Below, piece by piece: positions 34,857 to 44,405 of a stretch of DNA of 64,000 nucleotides. Every line of letters starts with the position of its first letter. Position 1 is the first letter of the stretch. The DNA is from Ectobacillus polymachus (lineage in GTDB: Bacteria; Bacillota; Bacilli; Bacillales; Bacillaceae_G). Location: assembly GCF_048159605.1 (NCBI RefSeq), contig NZ_JBLREB010000001.1, positions 62,001-126,000 of the forward strand, given 5' to 3'. The notes beneath the pieces are model-generated. The model made no database searches. It was not told the origin of the DNA and worked only from the letters and a program-made list of their open reading frames with translations. Position numbers and translations under genes: made by a program.

Positions 34857-35870
34857 TTGATTCATTTTCAAGATATACAAGTAAAATTTGGTGATTTTGT
34901 TGCCATTAAAAATTTAAATCTAGATATAAAAGAAGGCGAATTTTTTACGTTTCTAGGGCCATCCGGCTGTGGGAAGACCACGACTTTAAGAACATTAGTA
35001 GGATTTATAACACCAGCTAATGGAAAAATCATCGTGGATGGTGAGGATGTTACAAATACTCCGATTGAAAAAAGGCAAATTGGAATGGTCTTTCAAAGCT
35101 ATGCCTTATTCCCGACCATGACCGTTTTTGAAAATATCTCCTTTGGATTAAAGGTACAAAAGCAGAAAAAAGAAGATATTAAAAAACGCGTTGAGGAATT
35201 AGCGAGGGTTGTCGATTTATCAGATGAGCAGTTAATGAAAAATGTATCGGAACTATCAGGTGGACAACAACAACGAGTTGCCATTGCTCGTGCATTGGCA
35301 CTTGCTCCCAAAATCATCGTATTAGATGAACCATTGTCAAACTTAGATGCAAAGTTACGCAAGCAATTAAGAAAAGAACTAAAAAAATTGCAGCTTGAAC
35401 AAGGGATTACTACCGTTTATGTGACACATGACCAAGAAGAAGCCTTAACCATGTCAGATCGCATAGCCGTTTTTAATAATGGAGTTGTTGAGCAAGTAGG
35501 CACCCCGGAGGAAATCTACAATCATTCGAAAACGGAATTTGTATGTAATTTTATTGGTGATGCAAATGTAATGAGCCAAAACATAATCGAAGAAATAGCG
35601 AAAAAAACGGATATGAAAGTAGACCCCGCGAAAAAATATTATATTCGGACAGAAAAAATTAAAACAAAAGTGCTGAATAAAGATATTCATTCTGTTGCAT
35701 TAAAAGCAAAAGTTAGATCAAAAGAATATTATGGGACATATTCCCAATATAAATATGAAATATTGGAATCTACTATGATGAACATTGAAAAAGAGGATGG
35801 TAATATTCAATATTCTGAAGGTGACGAGGTAACATTATTTATTGATCCAAAAGACATTCTGCAATATTAG
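34857..35870 (+). CDS. ABC transporter ATP-binding protein
   Basis: 337 residues beginning with TTG behind AAGGAGGA. Walker A GPSGCGKTT (about 37-45), Q-loop VFQSYALFP, ABC signature LSGGQQQRV, Walker B IIVLDEP and switch His in THDQEEA are all present. The C-terminal 100 residues (after about 235) form the TOBE-like regulatory part of FbpC/PotA-type ATPases. It energises import by the adjacent fused permease. All catalytic residues are intact. Confidence 0.93.
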   Translation: MIHFQDIQVKFGDFVAIKNLNLDIKEGEFFTFLGPSGCGKTTTLRTLVGFITPANGKIIVDGEDVTNTPIEKRQIGMVFQSYALFPTMTVFENISFGLKVQKQKKEDIKKRVEELARVVDLSDEQLMKNVSELSGGQQQRVAIARALALAPKIIVLDEPLSNLDAKLRKQLRKELKKLQLEQGITTVYVTHDQEEALTMSDRIAVFNNGVVEQVGTPEEIYNHSKTEFVCNFIGDANVMSQNIIEEIAKKTDMKVDPAKKYYIRTEKIKTKVLNKDIHSVALKAKVRSKEYYGTYSQYKYEILESTMMNIEKEDGNIQYSEGDEVTLFIDPKDILQY

Positions 35871-35880
35871 GAGAACGATC

Positions 35881-37596
35881 ATGAATAAATATTTAAACAC
35901 TCATATTCATAATAAAATATACCTTTGGATAGTCGGAATTATATTCACTTGGTTCATTGCAGCCTTTCTTATTCTTCCAAATGTAAATATCCTATATACG
36001 ACATTTTTTGCGGATGGTTCCTTTTCACTTGAGCCTTTTCACAAATTACTATCATCTGAAAGAGCGATGAAAAGTTTATTAAACAGCTTTATCTTAGGTG
36101 TTACCTTAGTTTTCACTGTCAACATCATCGGGATTTTCTTAGTCTTAGTGACAGAGTATTTTGCTATCAGAGGAGCTAAACTATTAAAACTTGGTTATTT
36201 TACAACGGTGATTTATGGGGGACTCATCTTAGTGTCTGGCTATCAATTTATTTACGGGAATTCTGGATTTTTAACGACTTTATTCGTGAAAATCTTTCCT
36301 AACATGAATCCAGATTGGTTTATCGGATATCCTGCAGTCGTTTTTGTCATGACCTTTGCTTGTACAACCAATCATATCCTCTTTCTTTCGAATGCGATTA
36401 AAAGCATTGATTTTCAAACCATTGAAGCGGCAAAAAATATGGGAGCTTCTCCTTGGAACATTCTTTCCAAAATTGTTTTTCCTGTATTAAAGCCTGTATT
36501 AACAACTTTGTCAGTATTGACATTTGCTACAGGTATCGGTGCGTTGTCTGCACCGTTGATTGTAGGTGGAAAAGACTTTCAAACGATTAGCCCAATGATT
36601 CTAACATTTGCTAATAGTGTAAGCTCAAGAGATCTTGCAGCCTTATTAGCCTTATTTTTAGGAATCACACAGATTATGTTACTGTATGTGATTACGAGAT
36701 CTGAAAAAAAGGGATTTTATATGTCCATCTCAAAGGTAAAGACGAAAATTGTGAAGCAAAAAATTGAAAATAAGATTGGCAACTTTATCGTTCACTTTTT
36801 TGCATATGTCCTATTTGCCATCTATGTGTTGCCAATCGTAGCTGTCATTCTCTTTTCATTTACCGATACGTACAGTATCAGTAATGGAACCCTTTCATGG
36901 GCTCATTTCACATTAGAAAATTATGCGAAAATCTTAACAGACGTATCAGCCTATCAACCATTTGTGATCAGTATGATGTATTCAGGATTAGCTGCCATCA
37001 TTGTTGTAACGGCTATGTTATGTATCGCCAGGTTCATTCACAAATACAATAATAAATTAACAACTGCTTTAGAATATTTACTGCATATTCCTTGGCTAAT
37101 ACCCGGTACTTTAATGGCTATCGGTTTAATCATCACGTATGATAAACCAATGCCCATTATGGGTAATATGGTGTTGACAGGTACATTAAGCATATTGTTA
37201 ATTGCTTATGTGATTGAAAAAATCCCGTTTACGTTGCGGATTTTGAAGGCGGCTTATTACTCATTTGATAGCTCACTTGAGGATGCAGCGAAAAATTTAG
37301 GAGCCGGCACCATTTATACATTTATTCGGATCATTTTACCGATTATTTTACCATCAGCTCTAGCGATACTCGCGTTAAACTTTAATAGTCTATTAGCTGA
37401 TTATGATTTAACGGTATTTTTATATCATCCCTTGTATCAACCGCTTGGTATCGTGATTCGAAATAATACTGACCCAACGGCTTCCGTTGATGCGACGGCA
37501 ATGAATTTTGTCTACTCGGTCATTTTAATGGTGATATCCGCCATTGTCGTCTACTTCGTTTATGGTAGAGGAAATAATAAGAAGAATATTTTATAG
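35881..37596 (+). CDS. ABC transporter permease, two domains fused (FbpB-like)
   Basis: 571 residues with about 12 hydrophobic segments. Two binding-protein-dependent permease domains, each with an EAA loop: IEAAKNMGASPWNILSKIVF (about 180-200) and LEDAAKNLGAGTIYTF (about 466-481). One polypeptide therefore supplies both membrane halves, as in FbpB/ThiP. ATG 35881 is used because AGGAGA lies 6 bp upstream; an in-frame ATG at 35842 overlaps the ATPase gene. It forms the transporter with the preceding SBP and ATPase. Confidence 0.9.
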   Translation: MNKYLNTHIHNKIYLWIVGIIFTWFIAAFLILPNVNILYTTFFADGSFSLEPFHKLLSSERAMKSLLNSFILGVTLVFTVNIIGIFLVLVTEYFAIRGAKLLKLGYFTTVIYGGLILVSGYQFIYGNSGFLTTLFVKIFPNMNPDWFIGYPAVVFVMTFACTTNHILFLSNAIKSIDFQTIEAAKNMGASPWNILSKIVFPVLKPVLTTLSVLTFATGIGALSAPLIVGGKDFQTISPMILTFANSVSSRDLAALLALFLGITQIMLLYVITRSEKKGFYMSISKVKTKIVKQKIENKIGNFIVHFFAYVLFAIYVLPIVAVILFSFTDTYSISNGTLSWAHFTLENYAKILTDVSAYQPFVISMMYSGLAAIIVVTAMLCIARFIHKYNNKLTTALEYLLHIPWLIPGTLMAIGLIITYDKPMPIMGNMVLTGTLSILLIAYVIEKIPFTLRILKAAYYSFDSSLEDAAKNLGAGTIYTFIRIILPIILPSALAILALNFNSLLADYDLTVFLYHPLYQPLGIVIRNNTDPTASVDATAMNFVYSVILMVISAIVVYFVYGRGNNKKNIL

Positions 37597-37625
37597 AGGG
37601 TTCAATGTGAAAAGGGGATAAGAGA

Positions 37626-38408
37626 ATGGAAGACTTACAAGCCGTTCATAAAAAAATAGTAAACTGGCTAAATGAAATTGTTCCAATGATTAAAAGTGAT
37701 TTATCAAAGAATCTTACCATTGAAACAAAATTAAATCGAAGAGACCTTGTGACGAACATAGATAAAAAAGTACAAGATTTTCTTATTCAAAAAATTACGA
37801 ATGACTATCCAACACATACCATTGTTGGGGAAGAATCTCCTGAAATATCAATTAGTGAAAATAGAGAGCATGTATGGGTGATTGATCCTATTGATGGTAC
37901 GACTAACTTTGTGAAACAGCAAGACCATTTTTGTATTTTAATTGCTTACTATGAAAATGATATTGGAAAATTAGGATATATGTTTGATGTAATGAATGAC
38001 AATTTATATTACGCAATTGAAAATAAAGGGGCCTATGTAAACGGGGAAAAGCTGCCAGCACCTGAAGAAATATCATTACAGGAAGGTCTTATTTCAATAG
38101 ATGTGCGGCATTGGTATGGGAAAGAAGCATTTAGAAGGCTAGCTGAGGAATCTTTTGATATCCGTTATTTTGGTTGTGGCGGCATCGATTGTATTCATGT
38201 CATGACGGGAAAATTTGCCGCTTTTGCTACGACAAAATCCGGGCCTTGGGATTTAGCAGCACAACTCGTGTTTGCAAAGGAATTAGGATTGAAAGCTTCT
38301 CGTTTTGATGGTAGTGAATTACATTATTTAGATTATGGTGATTGGGTATTTGCTAATGCGGGGACTTATCAAGATCTTGTAACGATTATAAAAGATTGGG
38401 ATTGTTAA
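37626..38408 (+). CDS. Inositol-monophosphatase-family phosphatase
   Basis: 260 residues with the IMPase signature set: DLVTNIDKK, VGEESPE (metal-binding Glu), WVIDPIDGTTNFV (DPxDGT core) and PWDLAAQLVFAKE near the C-terminus. These are Mg2+-dependent, lithium-sensitive phosphomonoesterases acting on inositol phosphate, related sugar phosphates or PAP. AAAAGGGGATAAGAG precedes the ATG. It follows the permease by 30 bp in the same operon, suggesting it dephosphorylates an imported or released product. A second family member begins at the right edge of the window. Confidence 0.92.
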   Translation: MEDLQAVHKKIVNWLNEIVPMIKSDLSKNLTIETKLNRRDLVTNIDKKVQDFLIQKITNDYPTHTIVGEESPEISISENREHVWVIDPIDGTTNFVKQQDHFCILIAYYENDIGKLGYMFDVMNDNLYYAIENKGAYVNGEKLPAPEEISLQEGLISIDVRHWYGKEAFRRLAEESFDIRYFGCGGIDCIHVMTGKFAAFATTKSGPWDLAAQLVFAKELGLKASRFDGSELHYLDYGDWVFANAGTYQDLVTIIKDWDC

Positions 38409-38468
38409 TGTACTAGATAATCTTAAAAATATATATCAATTTATCAAAAGTAAGAAAGGAACATGATT

Positions 38469-39335
38469 ATGAAATATACAAACGTTTTAGAGAAACTATT
38501 AAAAGAAAATGAAGTGCTTATTGCATGTCACCAAGGATCAGCAGGTGGCAACATTACTTATAATACATATCGCTCAATGGTAAATGCGATTCATCAAGGT
38601 GCTCATATCGTAGAATTTGATATTAGTAAAACAAGTGATGGTATATTCCACGTTTTCCATGAATGTGAAGAACCGATTCGTTTTAATCGAAGCGAGAAGT
38701 TTCGAACATTTACTGCTAAGGAAATGAAGGAGCAATCATTATTGAATATGAACATGCAAGCAGTAGAGGCTCCACCTACATTAAAAGACTTCATGGAAAA
38801 GATGAAAAAACACCCAAATGTATTGCTGCATTTTGATCATGTGCAAAAATGGGGAAAAGAATTATTGGAAGAGTTAGACCAATATGAAGAGCAAAGACAA
38901 TCCATCATAATAAAAACGGATGTTGCTGTAACGGAATGTTTAGAAGCATTGGCAGCACATGATGTGAAATATATGACGTTACCTAAAGTTTGGAATCAAG
39001 ATGACTTTAATAAAATTATGGAATATAAAGAAAAAATTAATATTGTTGGGTTTGAAATGATTTTTGATGATCCAAATGCTGATTATGTTTCAAAAGAAAA
39101 ACTGGAGCAATTGAGACAAATGGGCTATCACACGATGATAAATTCCATTGTTCTAGGGGGCGGTTTTCAATCGCTTTGCGGCGGATTTGATGATGATGTT
39201 TCATTATTAGAGAATCCTGATTTAGGCTGGGGTAAATTAGTTGAGATGGGATTTGATGTGATTCAAACGGACTGGCCGTTACCGCTAAGAAATTACCTTG
39301 AGGAAAAAGGTGTAAAGTTAGTTTATGAAAAATAG
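38469..39335 (+). CDS. Glycerophosphodiester phosphodiesterase-family protein
   Basis: 288 residues. The GDPD layout is visible: ACHQGSAGGNITYNT at the HRG position (His kept, RG replaced by QG), GAHIVEFDISKTSDGIFHVF (metal ligands E, D) and FHECEEP. The replacement of HRG by HQG makes activity on glycerophosphodiesters less certain. ATG 38469 has AAAGGA 8 bp upstream and is preferred to ATG 38463. Cytosolic by absence of a signal peptide. As the last gene of the import operon it probably cleaves the imported compound before the IMPase acts. Confidence 0.82.
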   Translation: MKYTNVLEKLLKENEVLIACHQGSAGGNITYNTYRSMVNAIHQGAHIVEFDISKTSDGIFHVFHECEEPIRFNRSEKFRTFTAKEMKEQSLLNMNMQAVEAPPTLKDFMEKMKKHPNVLLHFDHVQKWGKELLEELDQYEEQRQSIIIKTDVAVTECLEALAAHDVKYMTLPKVWNQDDFNKIMEYKEKINIVGFEMIFDDPNADYVSKEKLEQLRQMGYHTMINSIVLGGGFQSLCGGFDDDVSLLENPDLGWGKLVEMGFDVIQTDWPLPLRNYLEEKGVKLVYEK

Positions 39336-39380
39336 CTATTCTAATTTACGTTAAGAAATTATCAAGGTAAAAAGTATAAA

Positions 39381-39415
39381 AACCAAGTTAAGAGATATTC
39401 TCAACTTGGTTTTTA
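39381..39415 (+). terminator. Rho-independent terminator of the first import operon
   Basis: A 9-bp stem AACCAAGTT/AACTTGGTT with an inner AGA/TCT extension, followed by TTTTTATTT, 45 bp after the GDPD-family stop. Confidence 0.85.
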
Positions 39416-39416
39416 T

Positions 39417-39452
39417 TTATATCGTACTTTCTCGAATAATTAATTCAGTCTC
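39417..39452 (-). pseudogene. LacI-family gene 3' end remnant
   Basis: The minus strand reads ETELIIRESTI and a stop, the characteristic C-terminal ending of LacI/GalR regulators. Only 11 codons survive before the sequence switches to the neighbouring remnant. Confidence 0.5.
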
Positions 39453-39482
39453 TTACCGCCGAGAAAACAGCATAATCACACC

Positions 39483-39573
39483 TTAATAACCAACTTCAAC
39501 TGATACGATTACTATGTACATCATATCATTTTTATCTCCCTTTTCCTCTAGGAGGATTCCGCTAGTCAAGAAT
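39483..39573 (-). pseudogene. Lin0512-family gene 3' fragment
   Basis: This matches the last 30 codons of the Lin0512-family genes at 47388 and 56071 base for base except for scattered changes (same stop context, CCAACTTCAAC... and TCTCCCTTTTCCTCTAGGAG). The similarity extends back to about 39451 into the flanking sequence shared with 47355. The rest of the gene is missing. Confidence 0.75.
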
Positions 39574-39658
39574 CAGTTTGAAGAGGTTTGGGGGAATCTT
39601 CTCAACCATTAACTGAAACTTGGATTAAAGATTATGAGAAGAACTATACGCAAAACTA
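39566..39658 (+). pseudogene. DUF3427 helicase internal fragment
   Basis: The sequence parallels bases about 12403-12495 of the PLD-helicase gene: QFEEVW, then after a 2-base insertion LTETWIKDYEKNYTQN. The copies differ at several positions, so this derives from a diverged homologue rather than a recent duplication. No other part of the gene is nearby. Confidence 0.65.
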
Positions 39659-39760
39659 GGGACTACTTTTAAGAGCACGTTATCTGCTAATCTTTCTGGT
39701 TGAAAGATATTTTAAAGGTGTCTAGACTGCTACTACTTCAGAGAAAGTTTGAATTTATAA

Positions 39761-39814
39761 TGTATAAAAAAATGGTCAGAAATCTTAATTCGATTTCTGG
39801 CCATTTTTTATACA
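39761..39814. terminator. Strong bidirectional hairpin
   Basis: TGTATAAAAAAATGGTCAG plus AAATC (39761-39784) pairs with GATTTCTGGCCATTTTTTAT plus ACA (39792-39814) over more than 20 bp. A/T runs flank both sides. No intact gene lies immediately upstream; it may have belonged to a deleted gene. Confidence 0.75.
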
Positions 39815-40229
39815 ATAGGGTACCTCCATAGATTTTTAGACATTCTTTTTGTTGTTCCTGTTGGGTAGAAGCTATTTTCTGAGAGTATTCCTCTAAGTCA
39901 GTGTGTACTACAGGAATATCGCATATTTATAAAGACTTACCAATATACTGCTAAATGGCCTAAATTAACAGTTTGGTTATGGAACAAGACCCCGTTCATA
40001 TTTCTAATCAGAATAGTAATGATTCAAACGCGCGAACAATTTTTGGCGGCTGGCTTACTGCATATCGTTTTGGTCTCCTCTTTGCATTATCTTTACCTAT
40101 TCTTAATTTTGGAAAAACATATAATTTACACCAGATTAAAAATTCGTGTTTACAATCAAAGTGAACAAAAAAAAGCAAATAAGAATAGAAATTTGCAAAA
40201 ATGAGCAATGTTTGCGCGAAAGGAGAAAG
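39815..40229. other. Leader region of the DeoR-type regulator
   Basis: About 415 bp with only short overlapping open frames on both strands (for example 39973-40164) that lack ribosome sites. I see no recognisable gene. Confidence 0.4.
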
Positions 40230-40994
40230 ATGTTGTTAGCAATTGAGAGAAAAATGCGGATTATTGAATATGTAAGACAGAATCGAACGGCGACAATCTC
40301 CGCACTTGCAAAGAAATTTAATGTACACGAAGCGACGATCAGACGGGATCTGGCGGAAATAGAACAGAATGGCATTCTGAAAAGAACGCACGGTGGTGTG
40401 ATTATGGAGAAGTGGACCTATGATGAGCCCCCTTTTATGGAAAGAACCACACTAAACTTAGATCAAAAAATGCGAATCGGCAAAATGGCGGCCAGTCTGG
40501 TGGAGGATGGGGAAAGCATTATTATCGACTCTGGGACGACTACTTTGCATATCGCCAAAAACCTAATTCACCGCACTGATATTACGGTAGTGACGAACGA
40601 TATGAATGTTGCTGCAGAACTGCGGGATGCCCCTCGAATTAAAGTGATTTTGACCGGTGGCGAACTGTATCCATCCAGTTATTTTCTGAACGGCATGTTC
40701 ACGGATCACGCTCTGAGATCGCTGCATGTCGAAAAGTCGTTTATGGGAACTACTGCTTTACATCCCCAATACGGTTTAATGCATCCGGATGCACAGGTGG
40801 TACCGGCTAAGCAAGAAATGATCTATGCAGCTGGGGAAATTATTGTGGTTGCTGACGACAGCAAAATCGGTAAGCTTTCTTTACATACGGTGGCCCCAAA
40901 CAATGCCATCCACACGCTGATTACTGGAAAGGAAGCGTCAGAATACGACCTCCAGCCTTTTCGTGACATCGGCATCACAATCTATACGGTTTGA
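40230..40994 (+). CDS. DeoR-family transcriptional regulator
   Basis: 254 residues from ATG 40230 (AAAGGAGAA just upstream; in-frame extension to 40146 is unsupported). An N-terminal DeoR helix-turn-helix (RIIEYVRQNRTATISALAKK, HEATIRRDLAEIEQ, RTHGG) precedes a DeoRC sensor domain with GESIIIDSGTTTLHIAK and LTGGELYP, which binds phosphorylated sugars in this family. It lies 300 bp upstream of, and codirectional with, the Ugp-like operon, its probable target. Confidence 0.92.
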   Translation: MLLAIERKMRIIEYVRQNRTATISALAKKFNVHEATIRRDLAEIEQNGILKRTHGGVIMEKWTYDEPPFMERTTLNLDQKMRIGKMAASLVEDGESIIIDSGTTTLHIAKNLIHRTDITVVTNDMNVAAELRDAPRIKVILTGGELYPSSYFLNGMFTDHALRSLHVEKSFMGTTALHPQYGLMHPDAQVVPAKQEMIYAAGEIIVVADDSKIGKLSLHTVAPNNAIHTLITGKEASEYDLQPFRDIGITIYTV

Positions 40995-41293
40995 GAACCT
41001 ATTATTCTATTAAAGGTGGTGATATTCAAAGAGAAGACAAGTATTAGGGAGACAAAATATTCAAAGTAAAAATGAAACAAGTTTAAAAAACAAGACGGTA
41101 TGGTCCAAAATGGTTAAACGGAGAAAAGTAGTTTTAACAGCATGATTGCAGCAAAATTTGCGGGTTGTGGAAACGCGACAACGTTAAACATCCAACGATG
41201 CATAAAGACATCAGTTACTGAGTAAACGTTATTATTCGCTTTGAGTGTCACAACGTAATAATTCCAAAATAATCATTTTATAGGAGTGTAATC

Positions 41294-42598
41294 ATGTTAA
41301 AAAAGTATTTTAAATTAGTACTAGGATTAGTTGCTCTAACAGTAGTTTTGGCTGCATGCAATTCATCTCAAACTAGCAAATCTTCTAACGCTAGCAACTC
41401 TTCTAAGAAGAGTCCAACCGTTATTGAGTATTGGTATCCAAACGCAGAAACACAAGGCGGAAAAACAGTTACTGAATTGATTAACAAGTTTAACACATCG
41501 CAAGATAAAATTGTTGTTAAGGGCGTATATAACCCAGGTATGTACCAAGGTCTAATGAAAAACTTACAATCTGCAGCGGCTGCAGGTAAGTCTCCAGCTT
41601 TAGTACAAATTGGTTGGTCGTATAGAGAATATTTTTCTAATAATTTTAAATATGTAGAGCCTCAAACAATCATCAATAAATATTATCCAAATGATAAAAA
41701 CTTTTTAAAAGAAAAATACGCAAGTAATATTTTAAATTTAGCAGTTAACAACAAAGGAGCTCAAGTAGGGCTACCCTATTCACTAAGTGTTCCCGTTCTT
41801 TATTTAAACATGGATATTTTAAATAAAGCAGGTATCAATCCGGATGATTTGAAAACATGGGAAGCTGTTGCAAAAGCTTCAGAAAAAATAACTCAAGTTA
41901 CTGGGAAAAAAGGGCTATACATTGCTGAGGCAGCAGATACTTGGAACGTTCAACAAATGATGGAAAGTAATGGTGCGAAAACTCTTACTAACGGTAAAGC
42001 GTCATTTGATAGTAATGAGGGAATCGCTACATACAAATTTTATCAAGATTTAGTTAAAGGCGGCAGCGCATTACACATTGGTGTTGACCAAGGTCAACAG
42101 GCATTTATTTCTGGAGATGTAGGTATGGCTCATTTAACGATTGCACAAAGAAAAAATGTTACCCAAAATGCAAAATTTAAAGCAATTGCAGTTCCATCTC
42201 CAACATTTGAAGGAAAGACATTAAAGGTTCCAGCAGGGGGTTCTTTCTTGGCAATTACTACTGATAAAGAAGAAGAGCAAAAAGCAGCATGGGAATTTGA
42301 AAAATTCTTATATGAATCAGATAGTGTAGCTGCCTGGACGCAAGGTACAGGATATCTTCCTGAAACAACAGATGCTACAAATAATAAAGAACTTGCATCT
42401 TTAATTAAAGACGATAATATGTTTGGCGCAGCATATTCAACCTTAAACAATCTTATTCCTTGGGCACCGTTCCCTGGAAACTCAGGTCTTCAAGCAGAGC
42501 AAATGCTTATTGATACGAGAGATCGTATTTTAGGCGGCGGAGATGTAAGTACGGAACTGAAGAAAACTCAAGATGCTATTAATGGATTAATCAAATAG
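41294..42598 (+). CDS. Ugp-like extracellular solute-binding lipoprotein
   Basis: 434 residues. The signal peptide ends in VVLAACN (lipobox LAAC, Cys about 21), followed by a Ser/Asn-rich linker and a family 1 solute-binding fold: EYWYPNAETQGGKTVTELI, SAAAAGKSPALVQIGW, GLPYSLSVPVLYLNMDILN and TQGTGYLPET. The C-terminal NLIPWAPFPGNSGLQAEQ resembles UgpB-type glycerol-3-phosphate/glycerophosphodiester-binding proteins. The ribosome site is AGGAGTG. The 300 bp upstream hold no gene. First gene of a six-gene operon. Confidence 0.9.
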   Translation: MLKKYFKLVLGLVALTVVLAACNSSQTSKSSNASNSSKKSPTVIEYWYPNAETQGGKTVTELINKFNTSQDKIVVKGVYNPGMYQGLMKNLQSAAAAGKSPALVQIGWSYREYFSNNFKYVEPQTIINKYYPNDKNFLKEKYASNILNLAVNNKGAQVGLPYSLSVPVLYLNMDILNKAGINPDDLKTWEAVAKASEKITQVTGKKGLYIAEAADTWNVQQMMESNGAKTLTNGKASFDSNEGIATYKFYQDLVKGGSALHIGVDQGQQAFISGDVGMAHLTIAQRKNVTQNAKFKAIAVPSPTFEGKTLKVPAGGSFLAITTDKEEEQKAAWEFEKFLYESDSVAAWTQGTGYLPETTDATNNKELASLIKDDNMFGAAYSTLNNLIPWAPFPGNSGLQAEQMLIDTRDRILGGGDVSTELKKTQDAINGLIK

Positions 42599-42611
42599 GT
42601 TCTTGAATGTT

Positions 42612-42654
42612 AATAGGAAAATAGGTTACATACAGCTAATCTATTTTCCTATTT
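42612..42654 (+). terminator. Intercistronic hairpin after the Ugp-like SBP gene
   Basis: AATAGGAAAATAGGTTA (42612-42628) pairs with TAATCTATTTTCCTATT (42638-42654) with one G-U pair. The position parallels the hairpin after the SBP gene of the first import operon. Confidence 0.7.
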
Positions 42655-42685
42655 TAAAATGTTAAGCATAATGTTGGAGGACAAT

Positions 42686-43576
42686 ATGTTAGTTAATTTT
42701 AAAAAGATACAATGGAAAACAATCTTGCTTTTAACACCTGCAATCGTGATTCTTAGCCTATTTGTACTTTGGCCAACTCTGTATACACTGTACTTAAGTT
42801 TCTTTGATTGGAATATGATAGCACCTACGAAGAGCTTTGTTGGGTTAGCCAATTATACTTCTGTTTTAACGGACCCTATTACCTATAAAATATTGGTGAA
42901 TACGTTTTGGTATATTGTTATTCTATTAATTTTAAATTTTGTTGTGCCTTACATTTTTGCTTTCGTACTTCATTTATTAATACGAAACTTTAAAAATTTC
43001 TTTAAGTCAGCATTTTTCCTTCCATCTTTTATATCATTAGTGGTTGGATCGATTTTGGCAACTTGGATACTCAATCCTATTTCCGGACCAGTAGCACGAA
43101 TTGCTCAATCTATCGGTTTATCAATACCAAATTGGAGCCAAACGCAAGGTTTAGTTATTGTCGTAATTAGCTTCGTTGTGACTTGGAAAGTATTTGGATA
43201 TAATTTCATAACCTTATATGCAGCGATTTCAGGTATTTCCAATGAAGTAATCGAAGCAGCAAAGATTGATAATATTCCAAGTTGGAGAATCTTAAAAGAT
43301 ATTGTCATGCCGATGAGTGGTTCAACAGGTGTTTATATCCTCATTATGACGATCGTGACAGGTTTGCAGTATGTTTATTCGCCAGTAAAAGTAATGACTC
43401 AAGGGGGACCTGATTCCGGAAGTTCAAACTTGATTTATCAGTCGTATCATCAGGCATTTGAAATATATAGCACTGGGACTTCTGCAGCATTTTCTATGCT
43501 GACATTATGTTTGTTTGTGTTGCTGCTGTTTTTAGAGTTTTGGTTTGTAGAGAGAGGGGTCCACTATGAAAATTGA
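42686..43576 (+). CDS. ABC transporter permease, UgpA/MalF type
   Basis: 296 residues from ATG 42686 (TTGGAGGACAAT upstream; an upstream in-frame ATG at 42659 is rejected because it lies in the hairpin region). Six hydrophobic segments and an EAA loop VIEAAKIDNIPSWRILKDIV (about 190-210). FVLWPTLYTLYLSFFDWNMI near the N-terminus is typical of UgpA/MalF-like carbohydrate permeases. Overlaps the next gene by 11 bp, and the two form the heterodimeric channel. Confidence 0.92.
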   Translation: MLVNFKKIQWKTILLLTPAIVILSLFVLWPTLYTLYLSFFDWNMIAPTKSFVGLANYTSVLTDPITYKILVNTFWYIVILLILNFVVPYIFAFVLHLLIRNFKNFFKSAFFLPSFISLVVGSILATWILNPISGPVARIAQSIGLSIPNWSQTQGLVIVVISFVVTWKVFGYNFITLYAAISGISNEVIEAAKIDNIPSWRILKDIVMPMSGSTGVYILIMTIVTGLQYVYSPVKVMTQGGPDSGSSNLIYQSYHQAFEIYSTGTSAAFSMLTLCLFVLLLFLEFWFVERGVHYEN

Positions 43577-44393
43577 GAGTAGATTACCTTCCGTTATTTG
43601 GACAGGGGTATTTATAGTGGTTGTTATGATTTGGCTGATCCCAATTTTATTTGCATTGGGAACTTCGTTTCGAACCTTACAGGATGTATATAATAATGTA
43701 CTTGCTATATTTCCTGCTTCACCAACCTTTGAAAACTACAGTCAATTATTTCAGCAATTACCGTTGTTCCAAATTATCTTGAATAACTTTACGATTGCGT
43801 CAACTGTAACGATTTTAAAATTAGTAACCTCATTTTTAGCAGCCTATGCCTTTGTTTACTTTAATTTTATAGGAAAGAAATCTTTGTACTTTTTATTAAT
43901 TGCAACGATTTTTATTCCATTTACTGTAACGATGGTTCCTAACTATATCATGCTCTCAAAAGTTGGGTTAACGGATCATCTCTTAGGTGTTATTTTACCT
44001 CAAATTGCGGATGCAGCGGGGATATTTTTATTCACTCAAGTAATGAGATCGATTCCGTATTCGTTAATCGAATCTGCAATGCTTGATGAGATTGGCCATT
44101 TTAGAATTATGAAAGATATTGTTTCACCACTCATAAGACCACAAATTACATCAGTAGGAATTTGGTTTTTCGTGAATTCTTGGAATGAATTTGTCTGGTC
44201 GTCATTGATTTTAAAATCAAAAGAAAGTTATACTTTGCCGCTAGCACTACAGATGTTTATTAGCTCTGAAGGCGGTACGAATTTTGCGGTAGCCATGGCT
44301 GTGTCAGTGATTACCATGTCAATTCCACTATTACTTTATCTGATTTTCCAAAAATATATTATTGGAACATTTACATCATCGGGAATTAAATAG
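43566..44393 (+). CDS. ABC transporter permease, UgpE/MalG type
   Basis: 275 residues, six hydrophobic segments, with IFPASPTFENYSQLF after the first helix and an EAA-like loop LIESAMLDEIGHFRIMKDIV (about 175-195), as in UgpE/MalG. AGAGAGGGG precedes the ATG inside the 3' end of the partner permease gene. The ATPase gene follows after 12 bp. Confidence 0.92.
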   Translation: MKIESRLPSVIWTGVFIVVVMIWLIPILFALGTSFRTLQDVYNNVLAIFPASPTFENYSQLFQQLPLFQIILNNFTIASTVTILKLVTSFLAAYAFVYFNFIGKKSLYFLLIATIFIPFTVTMVPNYIMLSKVGLTDHLLGVILPQIADAAGIFLFTQVMRSIPYSLIESAMLDEIGHFRIMKDIVSPLIRPQITSVGIWFFVNSWNEFVWSSLILKSKESYTLPLALQMFISSEGGTNFAVAMAVSVITMSIPLLLYLIFQKYIIGTFTSSGIK

Positions 44394-44405
44394 GAGGAAT
44401 AAAGA

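Noticed and set aside
39973..40208. Overlapping short open frames on both strands before the DeoR gene
   Set aside because: Mutually overlapping, without ribosome sites or family resemblance; likely chance frames in a leader region.
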